The position numbers and the translations under genes were made by a program. Shown in pieces: positions 16,094-24,661 of a stretch of DNA of 64,000 nucleotides (its first letter is position 1; each line of letters starts with the position of its first letter). This DNA comes from Eubacterium limosum. Its GTDB lineage: Bacteria; Bacillota; Clostridia; Eubacteriales; Eubacteriaceae. A model generated the notes under the pieces. It was not told the origin of the DNA and searched no databases. It saw nothing but the letters and a program-made list of their open reading frames with translations. The stretch is taken from positions 2,418,001 to 2,482,000 of the forward strand of contig NZ_CP019962.1 of the NCBI RefSeq assembly GCF_000807675.2, written 5' to 3'.

Positions 16094-16102
16094 TGATATA
16101 AT
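16094..16102 (+). promoter_or_regulatory. Predicted extended -10 promoter of the hem-cob operon
   Basis: TG-A-TATAAT at 16094-16102 is a perfect extended -10 box about 40 bases before the riboswitch; the -35 region (16074-16079) is weak. The stretch 15992-16493 holds no gene, only this promoter, the riboswitch and a terminator. Confidence 0.5.
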
Positions 16103-16142
16103 TGGAAACGAAAATTGAATAGGAAAGACTAATGTAAAATCT

Positions 16143-16312
16143 GTTTTGGATTCTTTCGTTTTTGCTCCGGTAAAAACAAAGGATAAAGGGAATCTGGTGA
16201 AAATCCAGAGCGATCCGGTCACTGTAATTCGTTAAGTCTCCTTATGATGCCACTGGAATGAAAACCGGGAAGGCGAGGAGAATATAATGCGATGAGTCAG
16301 GAAACCTACTAA
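16143..16312 (+). promoter_or_regulatory. Cobalamin riboswitch upstream of hemA
   Basis: Typical elements in order are AAAGGGAATCTGGTGAAAA (16185-16203) with CCAGAG, then GATCCGGTCACTGTAA (16212-16227), CACTGGAATG (16251-16260), ACCGGGAAGG (16264-16273) and the B12 box GAGTCAGGAAACC (16294-16306). A terminator lies 100 bases on. Its position in front of hemA means that the cofactor would turn down the whole tetrapyrrole supply line, not only the corrin-specific steps. Confidence 0.92.
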
Positions 16313-16412
16313 ACAGAGTGCTAATAATTACCTCCAGGGAAAAGGGAACTTAGTAACGTTAATTTAATTGTGGTATCCGCAGTAATCAGCGTGGATAAAT
16401 AATTCTGTTGAC

Positions 16413-16457
16413 AAACCTCTTTTTTTACGGAGACGTAATGAAGAGGTTTTTATTTGT
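16413..16457 (+). terminator. Terminator of the hemA riboswitch
   Basis: AAACCTCTT (16413-16421) pairs perfectly with AAGAGGTTT (16441-16449), followed by a T-rich tail. It sits between the riboswitch and hemA. Confidence 0.8.
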
Positions 16458-16493
16458 TTTGAATGAATGTTTGATTGAAGGAGAAGGATTGAA

Positions 16494-17750
16494 ATGAAGT
16501 TAGTTGTAGTGGGGATCAATCATAAAGACACACCTCTGGAAATCAGGGAAAAGGGTGCTTTTATCAAGCGGACCGTAAAAGAAGGTATTGCGAGCCTTCT
16601 GGAAGAGGCGTGTATCGAAGAGGTGATCATTCTTTCTACCTGTAATCGAAGCGAAATTTACGTGGCGACCCGTGACGTGGAAGCAGCAGGCCGGGCGCTG
16701 AAAAATTTTTATATCGAGGAGAAATCCAGGGAGCTGGAAAATTATCTGTTCTGTGAAAAGGGCAGAGAGGCCATCCTGCATCTTTACCGGGTAGTGACAG
16801 GGCTGGATTCGATGATTCTGGGTGAGGATCAGATCTTAGGACAGGTAAAGGATGCCCTTGAATTATCCCAGTCTGTTCACGGCTGCGGGAAATATTTAAC
16901 CAAGGCTTTCAGAGAAGCCGTCACCTTTGCCAAGAAGGTTAAAACCGTTTATAAAATTTCCGAGACCCCGCTCTCCCTGAGCTCGACAGCGGTTAAGCAT
17001 GTTAAAAGAACCTATGAGGACTATGCCGATAAAAAGGTGCTGATCATCGGTTCTGGAAAAATGGGGCTTCTGGCGCTGCGTTATATGGCGGCAGAGGGCT
17101 TTAACAGCGTCTATATGACCAATCGTACCTATCATCCGGGGGATGAGTACCGTGATATCTATGAGGGCGTCAACATGATCCGCTACGAGGACCGCTATGA
17201 AGCCATTGAGGATATCGATGTGATTATCTCAGCAACAGCCTCACCCCATGTGGTTTTAAAACGGGAGCTCATGCCAGAGCGCAAAAAGCCGCTCATGGCC
17301 ATTGACCTGGCACTGCCAAGAGATATTGAGGAAGCCATCTCGGAAATGGACAGAGTCGAGCTGCTGACCATTGATAATTTTAAGGACATCATTGATGAAA
17401 AAATGCACTACCGTGAGCGAGTGGCAGAGAAGATCGCCCTCGAGATCGAAGAGGAAATCGACGGACTCATGGTCTGGATTACCAAGTCCAAGGTAGATAA
17501 CATGGTGGCACATTTTAACCAGGTTTCCGGACAGCTGGCAGACGAAACCATTGAGATTCTCAACAAGCGCTATCAGTTTGAGGGGAAGGACAAGGAATTT
17601 CTTGAAAAAATTGTCCATTCAAAATTCCGTGAAATGGTGATGCCGTCCATCAAACAGCTGAAAACACTGGACAGCGAGGACGATATACTGCGCTTTGAGA
17701 AAACACTGGCCTTTTTATTTTCAGGCGGCAATGCGGAGGCGGCTCAATGA
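16494..17750 (+). CDS. hemA: Glutamyl-tRNA reductase
   Basis: A 418-residue enzyme that reduces glutamate bound to its tRNA to glutamate-1-semialdehyde, the first committed step of C5-pathway tetrapyrrole synthesis. The catalytic cysteine is in ILSTCNRSEIY (Cys50), GEDQILGQVKDA is the family signature, and VLIIGSGKMG is the NADPH-binding loop. GGAGAAGG precedes the ATG. It is the first gene after the second cobalamin riboswitch and overlaps the next gene by 4 bases. Confidence 0.95.
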   Translation: MKLVVVGINHKDTPLEIREKGAFIKRTVKEGIASLLEEACIEEVIILSTCNRSEIYVATRDVEAAGRALKNFYIEEKSRELENYLFCEKGREAILHLYRVVTGLDSMILGEDQILGQVKDALELSQSVHGCGKYLTKAFREAVTFAKKVKTVYKISETPLSLSSTAVKHVKRTYEDYADKKVLIIGSGKMGLLALRYMAAEGFNSVYMTNRTYHPGDEYRDIYEGVNMIRYEDRYEAIEDIDVIISATASPHVVLKRELMPERKKPLMAIDLALPRDIEEAISEMDRVELLTIDNFKDIIDEKMHYRERVAEKIALEIEEEIDGLMVWITKSKVDNMVAHFNQVSGQLADETIEILNKRYQFEGKDKEFLEKIVHSKFREMVMPSIKQLKTLDSEDDILRFEKTLAFLFSGGNAEAAQ

Positions 17751-18331
17751 AAGGGCCGATTCTGCTCAACTTTAAAGGGAAAAAGGCCCTTGTGATTGGC
17801 GGCGGAAAGGTAGGGATGCGGCGCGCGGAAACCCTAGCCGGGTATGGGTGTTCTGTGACCTGCGTGGATAAAAACATGGAGGTTCCAGAAAAGCCGGTTG
17901 AGAACATCCGTTATATTAAAGCATACTGCCGGATCGAGACAGCCCTTGACGGCATGGATCTTGTAGTGGCGGCGACAGACCAGCGTGAGCTGAACGCCCA
18001 GATTCTTGAGAGCTGTAAAATACGCGGCATCTGGTGCAACGTTTCAGACGACCCGGAGCATTCTGATTTTATTTTTCCCTCAGTGGTAAGGCGGGGAGAC
18101 TTGACGATCTCGGTCTGTACCGACGGCGCCAGTCCAACGCTGACTACCCAGATAAAAAGGGAACTGGAAGAAAAATACAATGAAAGCTACGCAGAGCGTC
18201 TCAGTCTGCTTAAACAGCTGAGGCTGCATATATTGAAAACAGAAACCTCACCGGAGGCAAAAAAGAGACGGCTCAAGGAGCTGACAGCGTTAACCATTGA
18301 AGAATTGCAGAGAGAAGTGGAGAAAATATGA
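17747..18331 (+). CDS. Precorrin-2 dehydrogenase (SirC/Met8 N-terminal type)
   Basis: A 194-residue protein with the NAD-binding N-end LVIGGGKVGMRRAETLAGYG and the later CNVSDDPEHSDFIFPSVVRR, both typical of the CysG/Met8 dehydrogenase module. It oxidises precorrin-2 to sirohydrochlorin, the substrate for cobalt insertion by CbiK in this operon. There is no methyltransferase part as in CysG; that activity is in the next gene. It overlaps hemA and the hemC fusion by 4 bases each, so the three are translationally coupled. Confidence 0.85.
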   Translation: MKGPILLNFKGKKALVIGGGKVGMRRAETLAGYGCSVTCVDKNMEVPEKPVENIRYIKAYCRIETALDGMDLVVAATDQRELNAQILESCKIRGIWCNVSDDPEHSDFIFPSVVRRGDLTISVCTDGASPTLTTQIKRELEEKYNESYAERLSLLKQLRLHILKTETSPEAKKRRLKELTALTIEELQREVEKI

Positions 18332-20742
18332 AAATAATCGTAGGCTCAAGAGGCAGTAAGCTGGCAGTGGTCCAGACAAACTGGCTTCTTGAGGAATTAA
18401 GAAAAGCAAACCCGGAGGTCGATTTTGAACTCAAAATCATCAAGACAAAGGGCGATAAAATTCAGCACAAAGCCCTTGATAAAATTGGGGATAAGGGTAT
18501 TTTTACCAAAGAGCTGGAGGATGCCCTCTTAAGCGGTGAAATTGATATGGCCGTTCACAGCATGAAGGATATGCCTTCTGCATTGCCCGAGGGGCTGACA
18601 CTTTCTGTGCCGCCCATGCGGGAAGACCCGAGGGATGTGCTGTTGACACCGCATAAAATAAGCGCTGTCCAGGAGCTGCCCGAAAATGCAGTCATCGGTA
18701 CTGGAAGCAAACGCCGGATTTATCAGCTGAAAAATATCCGAAAAGATTTTGAAGTGGTGGGAATCCGCGGAAATATTGATACCCGTATCCGGAAAATGAA
18801 AGAGCAGGGACTGGATGGCATTATTCTGGCGGCGGCAGGCCTTAAACGCATCGGCGTTTATGAGAGCGAGGATTATACCTGCCTCCCACTTGAACCATGC
18901 CAGTTTGTATCGGCGCCAGCCCAGGGGATTCTGGCAGTGGAAATCCGTGAGGATAACGAAACCGTCAAGGCACTCATGGAATCTGTCAGTAACCCGGTTA
19001 CCAAGGCGCAAATGACAGCGGAACGCCAGTTTTTGATCAGCTTAAACGGCAGCTGCCATATCCCTATCGGAGCATACTGTGATGTGGAGGGTGAAAAATT
19101 GACCCTTTACGGACTTTTTGGCAACGAAGACGGCACGATTCTATATAAAGGACAGACAGAGGGAGCCCTGGGCGAGGAAGCAAAAATGGGAGACCGTCTG
19201 GCAAAGGAACTGAAAGAAATGGTAGAAGCAGAAATTAAGCCGGGCACGGTCTATCTGGCTGGCGGCGGCTGCGGTGATAAGGGACTGATCACCGTCAAAG
19301 CCATGGAAAAATTAAAAACCTGTGACGCGGTGGTTTACGACGCGCTGGTCAATGAGGAATTCCTGAAATGGACAAAACCAGAGTGTGAAAAGATTTATGT
19401 CGGCAAAAGAGCCGCCAACCATGCGCTGCCTCAGGATGAAATCAACGCTCTGCTGATCAAGCTGGGCAAGGAAGGCAAAAATGTTGTCCGCCTTAAGGGC
19501 GGCGACCCTTATGTTTTTGGACGCGGCGGCGAGGAAGGCGAGGAGCTCTACGACGCCGGAGTTCCATTTGAAGTGATTCCAGGGATTACCTCGGTTATCG
19601 GCGGCCTGGCTTACGCGGGTATTCCCATTACCCACAGAGACTGTGTCTCTTCCTTTCAGGTGGTTACCGGGCATCTGAAATCTGAGGAGTCTGAGCTGGA
19701 CTGGCCGGTACTGGCTAAATCCAAAGGGACCATCGTGTTTTTGATGGGCGTCAAAAATCTTGAAAAAATCACCGGAGAGCTGATGAAAAACGGGATGGAT
19801 AAAAATACGCCGGCGGCTGTGGTGCACCGCGCTTCTACGCCTTACCAGCGAGTGGTGGAAGGCACACTGGAAACAATCTACGGCATTGCCACAGAAGCCA
19901 GGATCACAGCGCCAAGCCTGATCGTAGTCGGCGATGTGGTGACCAAGCGTGAGAAGCTGCGCTTTTTTGACAGCAAGCCCCTTTTTGGAAAAAATATCGT
20001 GGTAACCCGCTCCAGAGAACAGAGCTCGAAAATGGTGGCGCAGATCGCAGAACTCGGCGGTAACGCCATCGAGTACCCGACCATCAAAATTGAGCCGATT
20101 CCTGAGAATGTCGATGCGCTGGCCGAGAACTTTGGATGTCTGGACAGGTACAGCCACATTATTTTTACCAGCACCAACGGCGTTGAAATTTTCTTCGACG
20201 CGCTGAAGGCCTCGGGCAGAGATACCAGAGCCCTCGGGAACATCCATGTGACAGCCATTGGCTCAGCAACAGCGGCGCTGCTTGCCGAGCAGGGGATCAC
20301 CGCGGATTTTGTGCCGAAAAAATATGTCGGCGAAGAGCTGGTTGACGGTTTAATGCCGCTTTTGACAGAAACGTCGCGGGTATTGATCCCACGCTCCAAA
20401 AACGCCAGGATTTACGTGGTTGAGGAGCTCCGCAAGGTTTGCCCGGTGGATGAATTTCAGATTTACGAAACGGTCCGAGAGGACAACACCGACGTCGATG
20501 TGGCGGAAATGCTGAAAAATAAAGAGATTGACTACATTACCTTCACAAGCTCCACAACGGTGCAATATTTTGTGGAAAAAATTGGCAGTGAAAATGTGGA
20601 TGATACTAAAAATGCAAAATGCGTTTCGATTGGACCTGTAACCTCAGACAAAATGAAAGAGCTGGGTTTAACGGTCGATGTCCAGGCAGAGGTTTATACC
20701 ATTGCCGGAATGATTGAAGCGATTCTGAATATGGAAAAATAA
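18328..20742 (+). CDS. hemC-cobA-hemD: Fused porphobilinogen deaminase / uroporphyrinogen-III methyltransferase / uroporphyrinogen-III synthase
   Basis: One 804-residue chain joins three enzymes. Residues 1-300 are HemC, with the dipyrromethane cofactor cysteine in LNGSCHIPIG (Cys243). Residues ~306-545 are the SAM-dependent uroporphyrinogen-III C-methyltransferase, with LAGGGCGDKGLITVKAM at the start and RLKGGDPYVFGRGGEE in the middle. Residues ~560-804 are HemD, with the typical FTSTNGVEIFF and ITFTSSTTVQYF segments. The chain therefore takes porphobilinogen to precorrin-2 in one polypeptide. No stop or frameshift interrupts it. The fusion directs hydroxymethylbilane towards sirohydrochlorin and B12. 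Confidence 0.94.
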   Translation: MKIIVGSRGSKLAVVQTNWLLEELRKANPEVDFELKIIKTKGDKIQHKALDKIGDKGIFTKELEDALLSGEIDMAVHSMKDMPSALPEGLTLSVPPMREDPRDVLLTPHKISAVQELPENAVIGTGSKRRIYQLKNIRKDFEVVGIRGNIDTRIRKMKEQGLDGIILAAAGLKRIGVYESEDYTCLPLEPCQFVSAPAQGILAVEIREDNETVKALMESVSNPVTKAQMTAERQFLISLNGSCHIPIGAYCDVEGEKLTLYGLFGNEDGTILYKGQTEGALGEEAKMGDRLAKELKEMVEAEIKPGTVYLAGGGCGDKGLITVKAMEKLKTCDAVVYDALVNEEFLKWTKPECEKIYVGKRAANHALPQDEINALLIKLGKEGKNVVRLKGGDPYVFGRGGEEGEELYDAGVPFEVIPGITSVIGGLAYAGIPITHRDCVSSFQVVTGHLKSEESELDWPVLAKSKGTIVFLMGVKNLEKITGELMKNGMDKNTPAAVVHRASTPYQRVVEGTLETIYGIATEARITAPSLIVVGDVVTKREKLRFFDSKPLFGKNIVVTRSREQSSKMVAQIAELGGNAIEYPTIKIEPIPENVDALAENFGCLDRYSHIIFTSTNGVEIFFDALKASGRDTRALGNIHVTAIGSATAALLAEQGITADFVPKKYVGEELVDGLMPLLTETSRVLIPRSKNARIYVVEELRKVCPVDEFQIYETVREDNTDVDVAEMLKNKEIDYITFTSSTTVQYFVEKIGSENVDDTKNAKCVSIGPVTSDKMKELGLTVDVQAEVYTIAGMIEAILNMEK

Positions 20743-20761
20743 AGAGAGGAAGTTGATTATT

Positions 20762-21727
20762 ATGTTACCAACCCGATTGAGAAAAAACGCAGCGGTTCGT
20801 GATCTGATCCGCGAAACAGAATTATCCATGCGCGATGTGGTTTACCCGTTGTTTGTGGTAGACGGGGAAAACATTAAGCGTGAAATCCCGTCCATGAAGA
20901 GACAGTACCACCTGTCGCTCGATATGCTGCCAAAGGAACTGGATGAGCTGAAGGCGCTGGGCGTCCGTTACATTATTCTGTTCGGCGTGCCGGATGAAAA
21001 GGACGCGGAAGCAACACCAGCCTTTGTGGATGATGGGATTATCCAGAAGGCCATCCGCATTGTCAAGGAAAAAGATCCGGAAATGTACGTCATCACGGAT
21101 GTCTGCCTCTGCGAATACAAGAGCGATGGGCATTGCTGCTTCTTCCACGATAACGGCGATATTAAGCGTGACAAATCGCTGGAAACCCTGTGTAAGGTAA
21201 CCGTGAGCCATGCGAAAGCCGGCGCGGATATGGTAGCGCCCTCAGACATGATGGACGGCCATATCGAAGCCATGCGTAAAGCACTGGACGATACAGGCTT
21301 TGAAAGCATTCCAATTATGGGCTATTCCGCCAAATTCGCGTCTACCTTCTATGGACCGTTCCGCGACGCGGCAAACTCCGCTCCGGCCTTTGGCGACCGC
21401 AGAAGCTACCAGATGGACCCGGCTAACAGCGAGGAAGCGCTGAAGGAAGTCGTGCTAGATATCGAGGAGGGCGCAGACATTGTCATGGTAAAACCTGCAA
21501 TGCCTTATCTGGATATCATTGCAAAGGCCAAGGAATTGTCTTATCTGCCAATGGCAGCCTACCAGGTCAGCGGCGAATACGCGATGATCCGGAATGCGGT
21601 AGACGCCGGCTTGTTAGATGAAAAGGCCATTTATGAGAGTATGCTGTGCATTAAACGTGCGGGGGCCAAAATCATCATCACCTATTTCGCAAAAGATTTA
21701 AAAGCATTGATTGAAAAATATCAGTAA
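20762..21727 (+). CDS. hemB: Delta-aminolevulinic acid dehydratase (porphobilinogen synthase)
   Basis: A 321-residue enzyme that condenses two aminolevulinate molecules to porphobilinogen. The two active-site lysines lie in MGYSAKFASTFYGPF and IVMVKPAMPYLD. DVCLCEYKSDGHC is the cysteine-type zinc loop. The ATG at 20762 is preferred; an in-frame TTG at 20753 lies only two bases after AGAGAGGA. It ends in front of hemL, whose frame opens inside it but whose likely start follows its stop. Confidence 0.94.
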   Translation: MLPTRLRKNAAVRDLIRETELSMRDVVYPLFVVDGENIKREIPSMKRQYHLSLDMLPKELDELKALGVRYIILFGVPDEKDAEATPAFVDDGIIQKAIRIVKEKDPEMYVITDVCLCEYKSDGHCCFFHDNGDIKRDKSLETLCKVTVSHAKAGADMVAPSDMMDGHIEAMRKALDDTGFESIPIMGYSAKFASTFYGPFRDAANSAPAFGDRRSYQMDPANSEEALKEVVLDIEEGADIVMVKPAMPYLDIIAKAKELSYLPMAAYQVSGEYAMIRNAVDAGLLDEKAIYESMLCIKRAGAKIIITYFAKDLKALIEKYQ

Positions 21728-21740
21728 AGGACAGAATAAA

Positions 21741-23030
21741 ATGAAGCATACAAAGTCGACTGCACTTTTTGAAGAAGCGAACCGTGTTATTCCCGGCGGG
21801 GTCAACAGCCCCGTCCGCGCTTTTCAGTCAGTGGGTATGCCGCCGATCTTTATCGACCATGGAAAGGGCTCAAAGATCTATGATGCGGATGGAAATGAAT
21901 ACACTGACTATATCTGCTCCTGGGGGCCGCTGATTCTCGGCCATGCCGCGGATGCTTATTACGACGGCATCGATGAAGCGCTGAGAAAGGGCAACACCTA
22001 CGGCGCGCCGACAGAAATTGAGATCCGCGTGGCGGAAATGATCATTGACGCTTACCCGTCTATGGATATGGTGCGCATGGTCAACTCCGGCACCGAGGCC
22101 ACCATGAGCGCCATCCGCCTGGCCAGAGGCTATACCGGGCGTGAGAAATTCATCAAATTTGAAGGCTGCTACCATGGACACAGCGATTCTCTGCTGGTAA
22201 AATCCGGCTCCGGCACCCTGACCTACGGTGTGCCCACAAGCCCAGGCGTTACTGCTGGTACGGCCAAGGACACGTTGGTGGCAACCTACAATGACCTGGA
22301 TTCCGTTAAAAAGCTTTTTGATGAAAACAAGGGAGAGATCGCCTGTGTGATCGTCGAACCGGTCGCGGGCAACATGGGTGTTGTGCCGCCGGACAGCACC
22401 TTCATGAAAGGCCTGAGAAAGCTGACCGAGGAAGAGGGTGCCCTGCTGATTTTTGACGAAGTCATCACAGGGTTCAGGCTGGCCTTTGGCGGCGCACAGG
22501 AGGTGCTGGGCATTAAGCCGGACCTTACCACACTCGGTAAGATCATCGGCGGCGGTATGCCGGTAGGCGCCTTTGGCGGACGGCGGGATATCATGGAAAA
22601 GCTCTCACCGCTCGGCCCGGTTTACCAGGCAGGTACCTTGTCCGGAAACCCCATCGCCATGAAAATGGGGCTCAACACCTTAACCTATCTCAAGGAACAC
22701 CCAGAGGTTTACACCCATCTGGAAGACTGTGCCAGGCAGCTGGAAGCCGGTTTTAACAAAAATATTAAGGAAACCGGTGTTAAGGCAAAGATGGTGCGCT
22801 TTGGCGGAATGAGCGCCTTGTTCTTTACCGATCAGGAAATCAGTGATTTTAGCAGTGTGATGACCAGCGATACAAAAACCTACGCAAAATATTTTGCCGA
22901 AATGCTGAACCGCGGCAATCTGATGCCGCCGGCACAGTTTGAAGGGATTTTTGTCTCAGCCGCCCACACCAAAGCCGATATTGAAAAGACCATTGCCGAC
23001 AATCTGGCTGCGCTTAAGGCGCTTGCATAG
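21741..23030 (+). CDS. hemL: Glutamate-1-semialdehyde 2,1-aminomutase
   Basis: A 429-residue PLP enzyme of the class III aminotransferase fold that turns glutamate-1-semialdehyde into aminolevulinate. RVIPGGVNSPVRAF is the N-terminal signature, MVNSGTEATMSAIRLARG binds the cofactor phosphate, and TTLGKIIGGGMPVGAFGG holds the PLP lysine. The ATG at 21741 has AAAGGA upstream; the upstream ATG at 21711 would lie inside hemB. With hemA and hemB it completes the C5 route to porphobilinogen. Confidence 0.95.
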   Translation: MKHTKSTALFEEANRVIPGGVNSPVRAFQSVGMPPIFIDHGKGSKIYDADGNEYTDYICSWGPLILGHAADAYYDGIDEALRKGNTYGAPTEIEIRVAEMIIDAYPSMDMVRMVNSGTEATMSAIRLARGYTGREKFIKFEGCYHGHSDSLLVKSGSGTLTYGVPTSPGVTAGTAKDTLVATYNDLDSVKKLFDENKGEIACVIVEPVAGNMGVVPPDSTFMKGLRKLTEEEGALLIFDEVITGFRLAFGGAQEVLGIKPDLTTLGKIIGGGMPVGAFGGRRDIMEKLSPLGPVYQAGTLSGNPIAMKMGLNTLTYLKEHPEVYTHLEDCARQLEAGFNKNIKETGVKAKMVRFGGMSALFFTDQEISDFSSVMTSDTKTYAKYFAEMLNRGNLMPPAQFEGIFVSAAHTKADIEKTIADNLAALKALA

Positions 23031-23055
23031 AGAATAAAAGAACAAGGAGTGCAGA

Positions 23056-23850
23056 ATGCCCAAAAAAGCTTTATTAGTGATAAGTTTCGGGACATCTTAT
23101 CGTGAAACCCGGGAAAAAACCATCGGAGCCATCGAGAGAGACTTGCAGAAAGGCTTTCCGGATTATGATTTCAGACGCGCTTTTACCTCGCGGATGATCA
23201 TCAAGAAACTCAGAGAGCGTGACAATGAATATGTGGACATTCCCCACGAAGCCCTTGAAAAGCTGAAAAATGAAGGCTATACCGAGGTTGTCTGCCAGAC
23301 AACACACGTCATCAACGGCTACGAATACGATTTGACCATCAACGAGCTCAAAAAATTTGAAAATGATTTTGATGTGCTGACCATCGGCGCGCCGCTTCTG
23401 ACAACCATTGACGATTATGAGCAGGTGGCCAGAACAGCCATCAGTGAGCTGCCAGAAATGAAAGAGGGCGAAGCCCTGCTCTATATGGGACACGGCAGCG
23501 AGCATCACGCCAATGCCACTTATCCGGCCATGGATTACACCTTTAAGCACTTAGGCTATAAAAACGCCTTTATGGGAACCGTAGAGGGCTTTCCGAGTCT
23601 GAGCGATATTATTCCGCAGCTTAAGGAAAAAGGATACCATAAGCTTTACCTGGCGCCTTTTATGATCGTAGCCGGTGATCATGCCATCAACGATATGGCA
23701 AGCGACGAGGAAGACTCATGGAAAACACTGCTCGAAAACGAAGGCTTTGAAGTGGAATGTGTCCTGAAGGGACTCGGCCAGTTTAAGGGCATTCAGGATA
23801 TGTTTTTAGAGCATGCCAAGAACGGCACAAGCGTTAAAGAACTGCTTTGA
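23056..23850 (+). CDS. cbiK: Anaerobic sirohydrochlorin cobaltochelatase
   Basis: A 264-residue class II chelatase of the CbiK type. The N-end LLVISFGTSYRETREKTIGA and the catalytic stretch YMGHGSEHHANATYPAMDY contain the cobalt-binding histidines. The enzyme inserts Co(II) into sirohydrochlorin and so commits the intermediate to the oxygen-independent B12 route. No signal peptide is present, so it is the cytoplasmic form. It follows hemL by 25 bases. Confidence 0.93.
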   Translation: MPKKALLVISFGTSYRETREKTIGAIERDLQKGFPDYDFRRAFTSRMIIKKLRERDNEYVDIPHEALEKLKNEGYTEVVCQTTHVINGYEYDLTINELKKFENDFDVLTIGAPLLTTIDDYEQVARTAISELPEMKEGEALLYMGHGSEHHANATYPAMDYTFKHLGYKNAFMGTVEGFPSLSDIIPQLKEKGYHKLYLAPFMIVAGDHAINDMASDEEDSWKTLLENEGFEVECVLKGLGQFKGIQDMFLEHAKNGTSVKELL

Positions 23851-23896
23851 AAAATTGAAAATCAACAAATACATCAAATAAAAACTAGGAGTACAA

Positions 23897-24658
23897 ATGA
23901 AAAACACAGTATACTTAATCGGGGCGGGTCCTGGAGATCCGGAGTTAATTACCTTAAAGGGCAAGCGCTTGATTGGCGAAGCGGACATTATTATCTACGC
24001 AGGCTCTCTGGTCAACAAGGAAGTGCTGGCAGGCCACAAGGAAGACGCTGAAATTTACAACAGCGCCTCCATGACACTGGACGACGTCATCGAAGTGATC
24101 ACCAGGGGCGTTAACGAGGGCAAGAAAGTTGTTCGTGTCCACACTGGCGATCCGGCGATCTACGGCGCGATCCGTGAACAGATGGACCGCCTGGAGGAAG
24201 AAGACATTCCCTTTGAAGTGGTGCCGGGCGTCAGCTCCTTTACCGCCTCAGCCTCTGTTCTGAAAAAAGAATTTACACTGCCGGACGTGTCACAGACCGT
24301 TATCTGCACCCGTCTGGAAGGCCGCACTCCAGTGCCGGAAAAGGAAAAACTTGAATCACTGGCAGCGCATCACGCTTCCATGGCCATTTTCCTGTCCGTT
24401 CAGATGATCGACGAAGTGGCAGAACGCCTGATGACCCAGTACGAGCCCACCACACCCATTGCCGTTATCCAGCGTGCAACCTGGGAAGACCAGAAAGTTG
24501 TTCTGGGAACCCTTGAAACCATTGCGGATAAGGTAAAGGAAGCCGGTATTACAAAAACCGCTCAGATTCTGGTCGGGGATTTCCTGGGCGACAAGTACAG
24601 CCTTTCCAAGCTGTATGATCCGTCCTTTACCCACGAATACCGCACCGCTACAAAATAG
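23897..24658 (+). CDS. cbiF: Cobalt-precorrin-4 C11-methyltransferase
   Basis: A 253-residue tetrapyrrole methylase. LIGAGPGDPELITLKGKRLI is the N-terminal SAM-binding loop, and RVHTGDPAIYGAIREQM with VVPGVSSFTASASVL are diagnostic of CbiF/CobM. It methylates C-11 after ring contraction. TAGGAGT precedes the ATG. The preceding 46-base gap is plain AT-rich sequence. Confidence 0.93.
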   Translation: MKNTVYLIGAGPGDPELITLKGKRLIGEADIIIYAGSLVNKEVLAGHKEDAEIYNSASMTLDDVIEVITRGVNEGKKVVRVHTGDPAIYGAIREQMDRLEEEDIPFEVVPGVSSFTASASVLKKEFTLPDVSQTVICTRLEGRTPVPEKEKLESLAAHHASMAIFLSVQMIDEVAERLMTQYEPTTPIAVIQRATWEDQKVVLGTLETIADKVKEAGITKTAQILVGDFLGDKYSLSKLYDPSFTHEYRTATK

Positions 24659-24661
24659 GGT

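Noticed and set aside
19312-20247. Long minus-strand open frame (311 codons).
   Set aside because: It is antisense to the methyltransferase and HemD parts of the triple fusion and has no recognisable domain.
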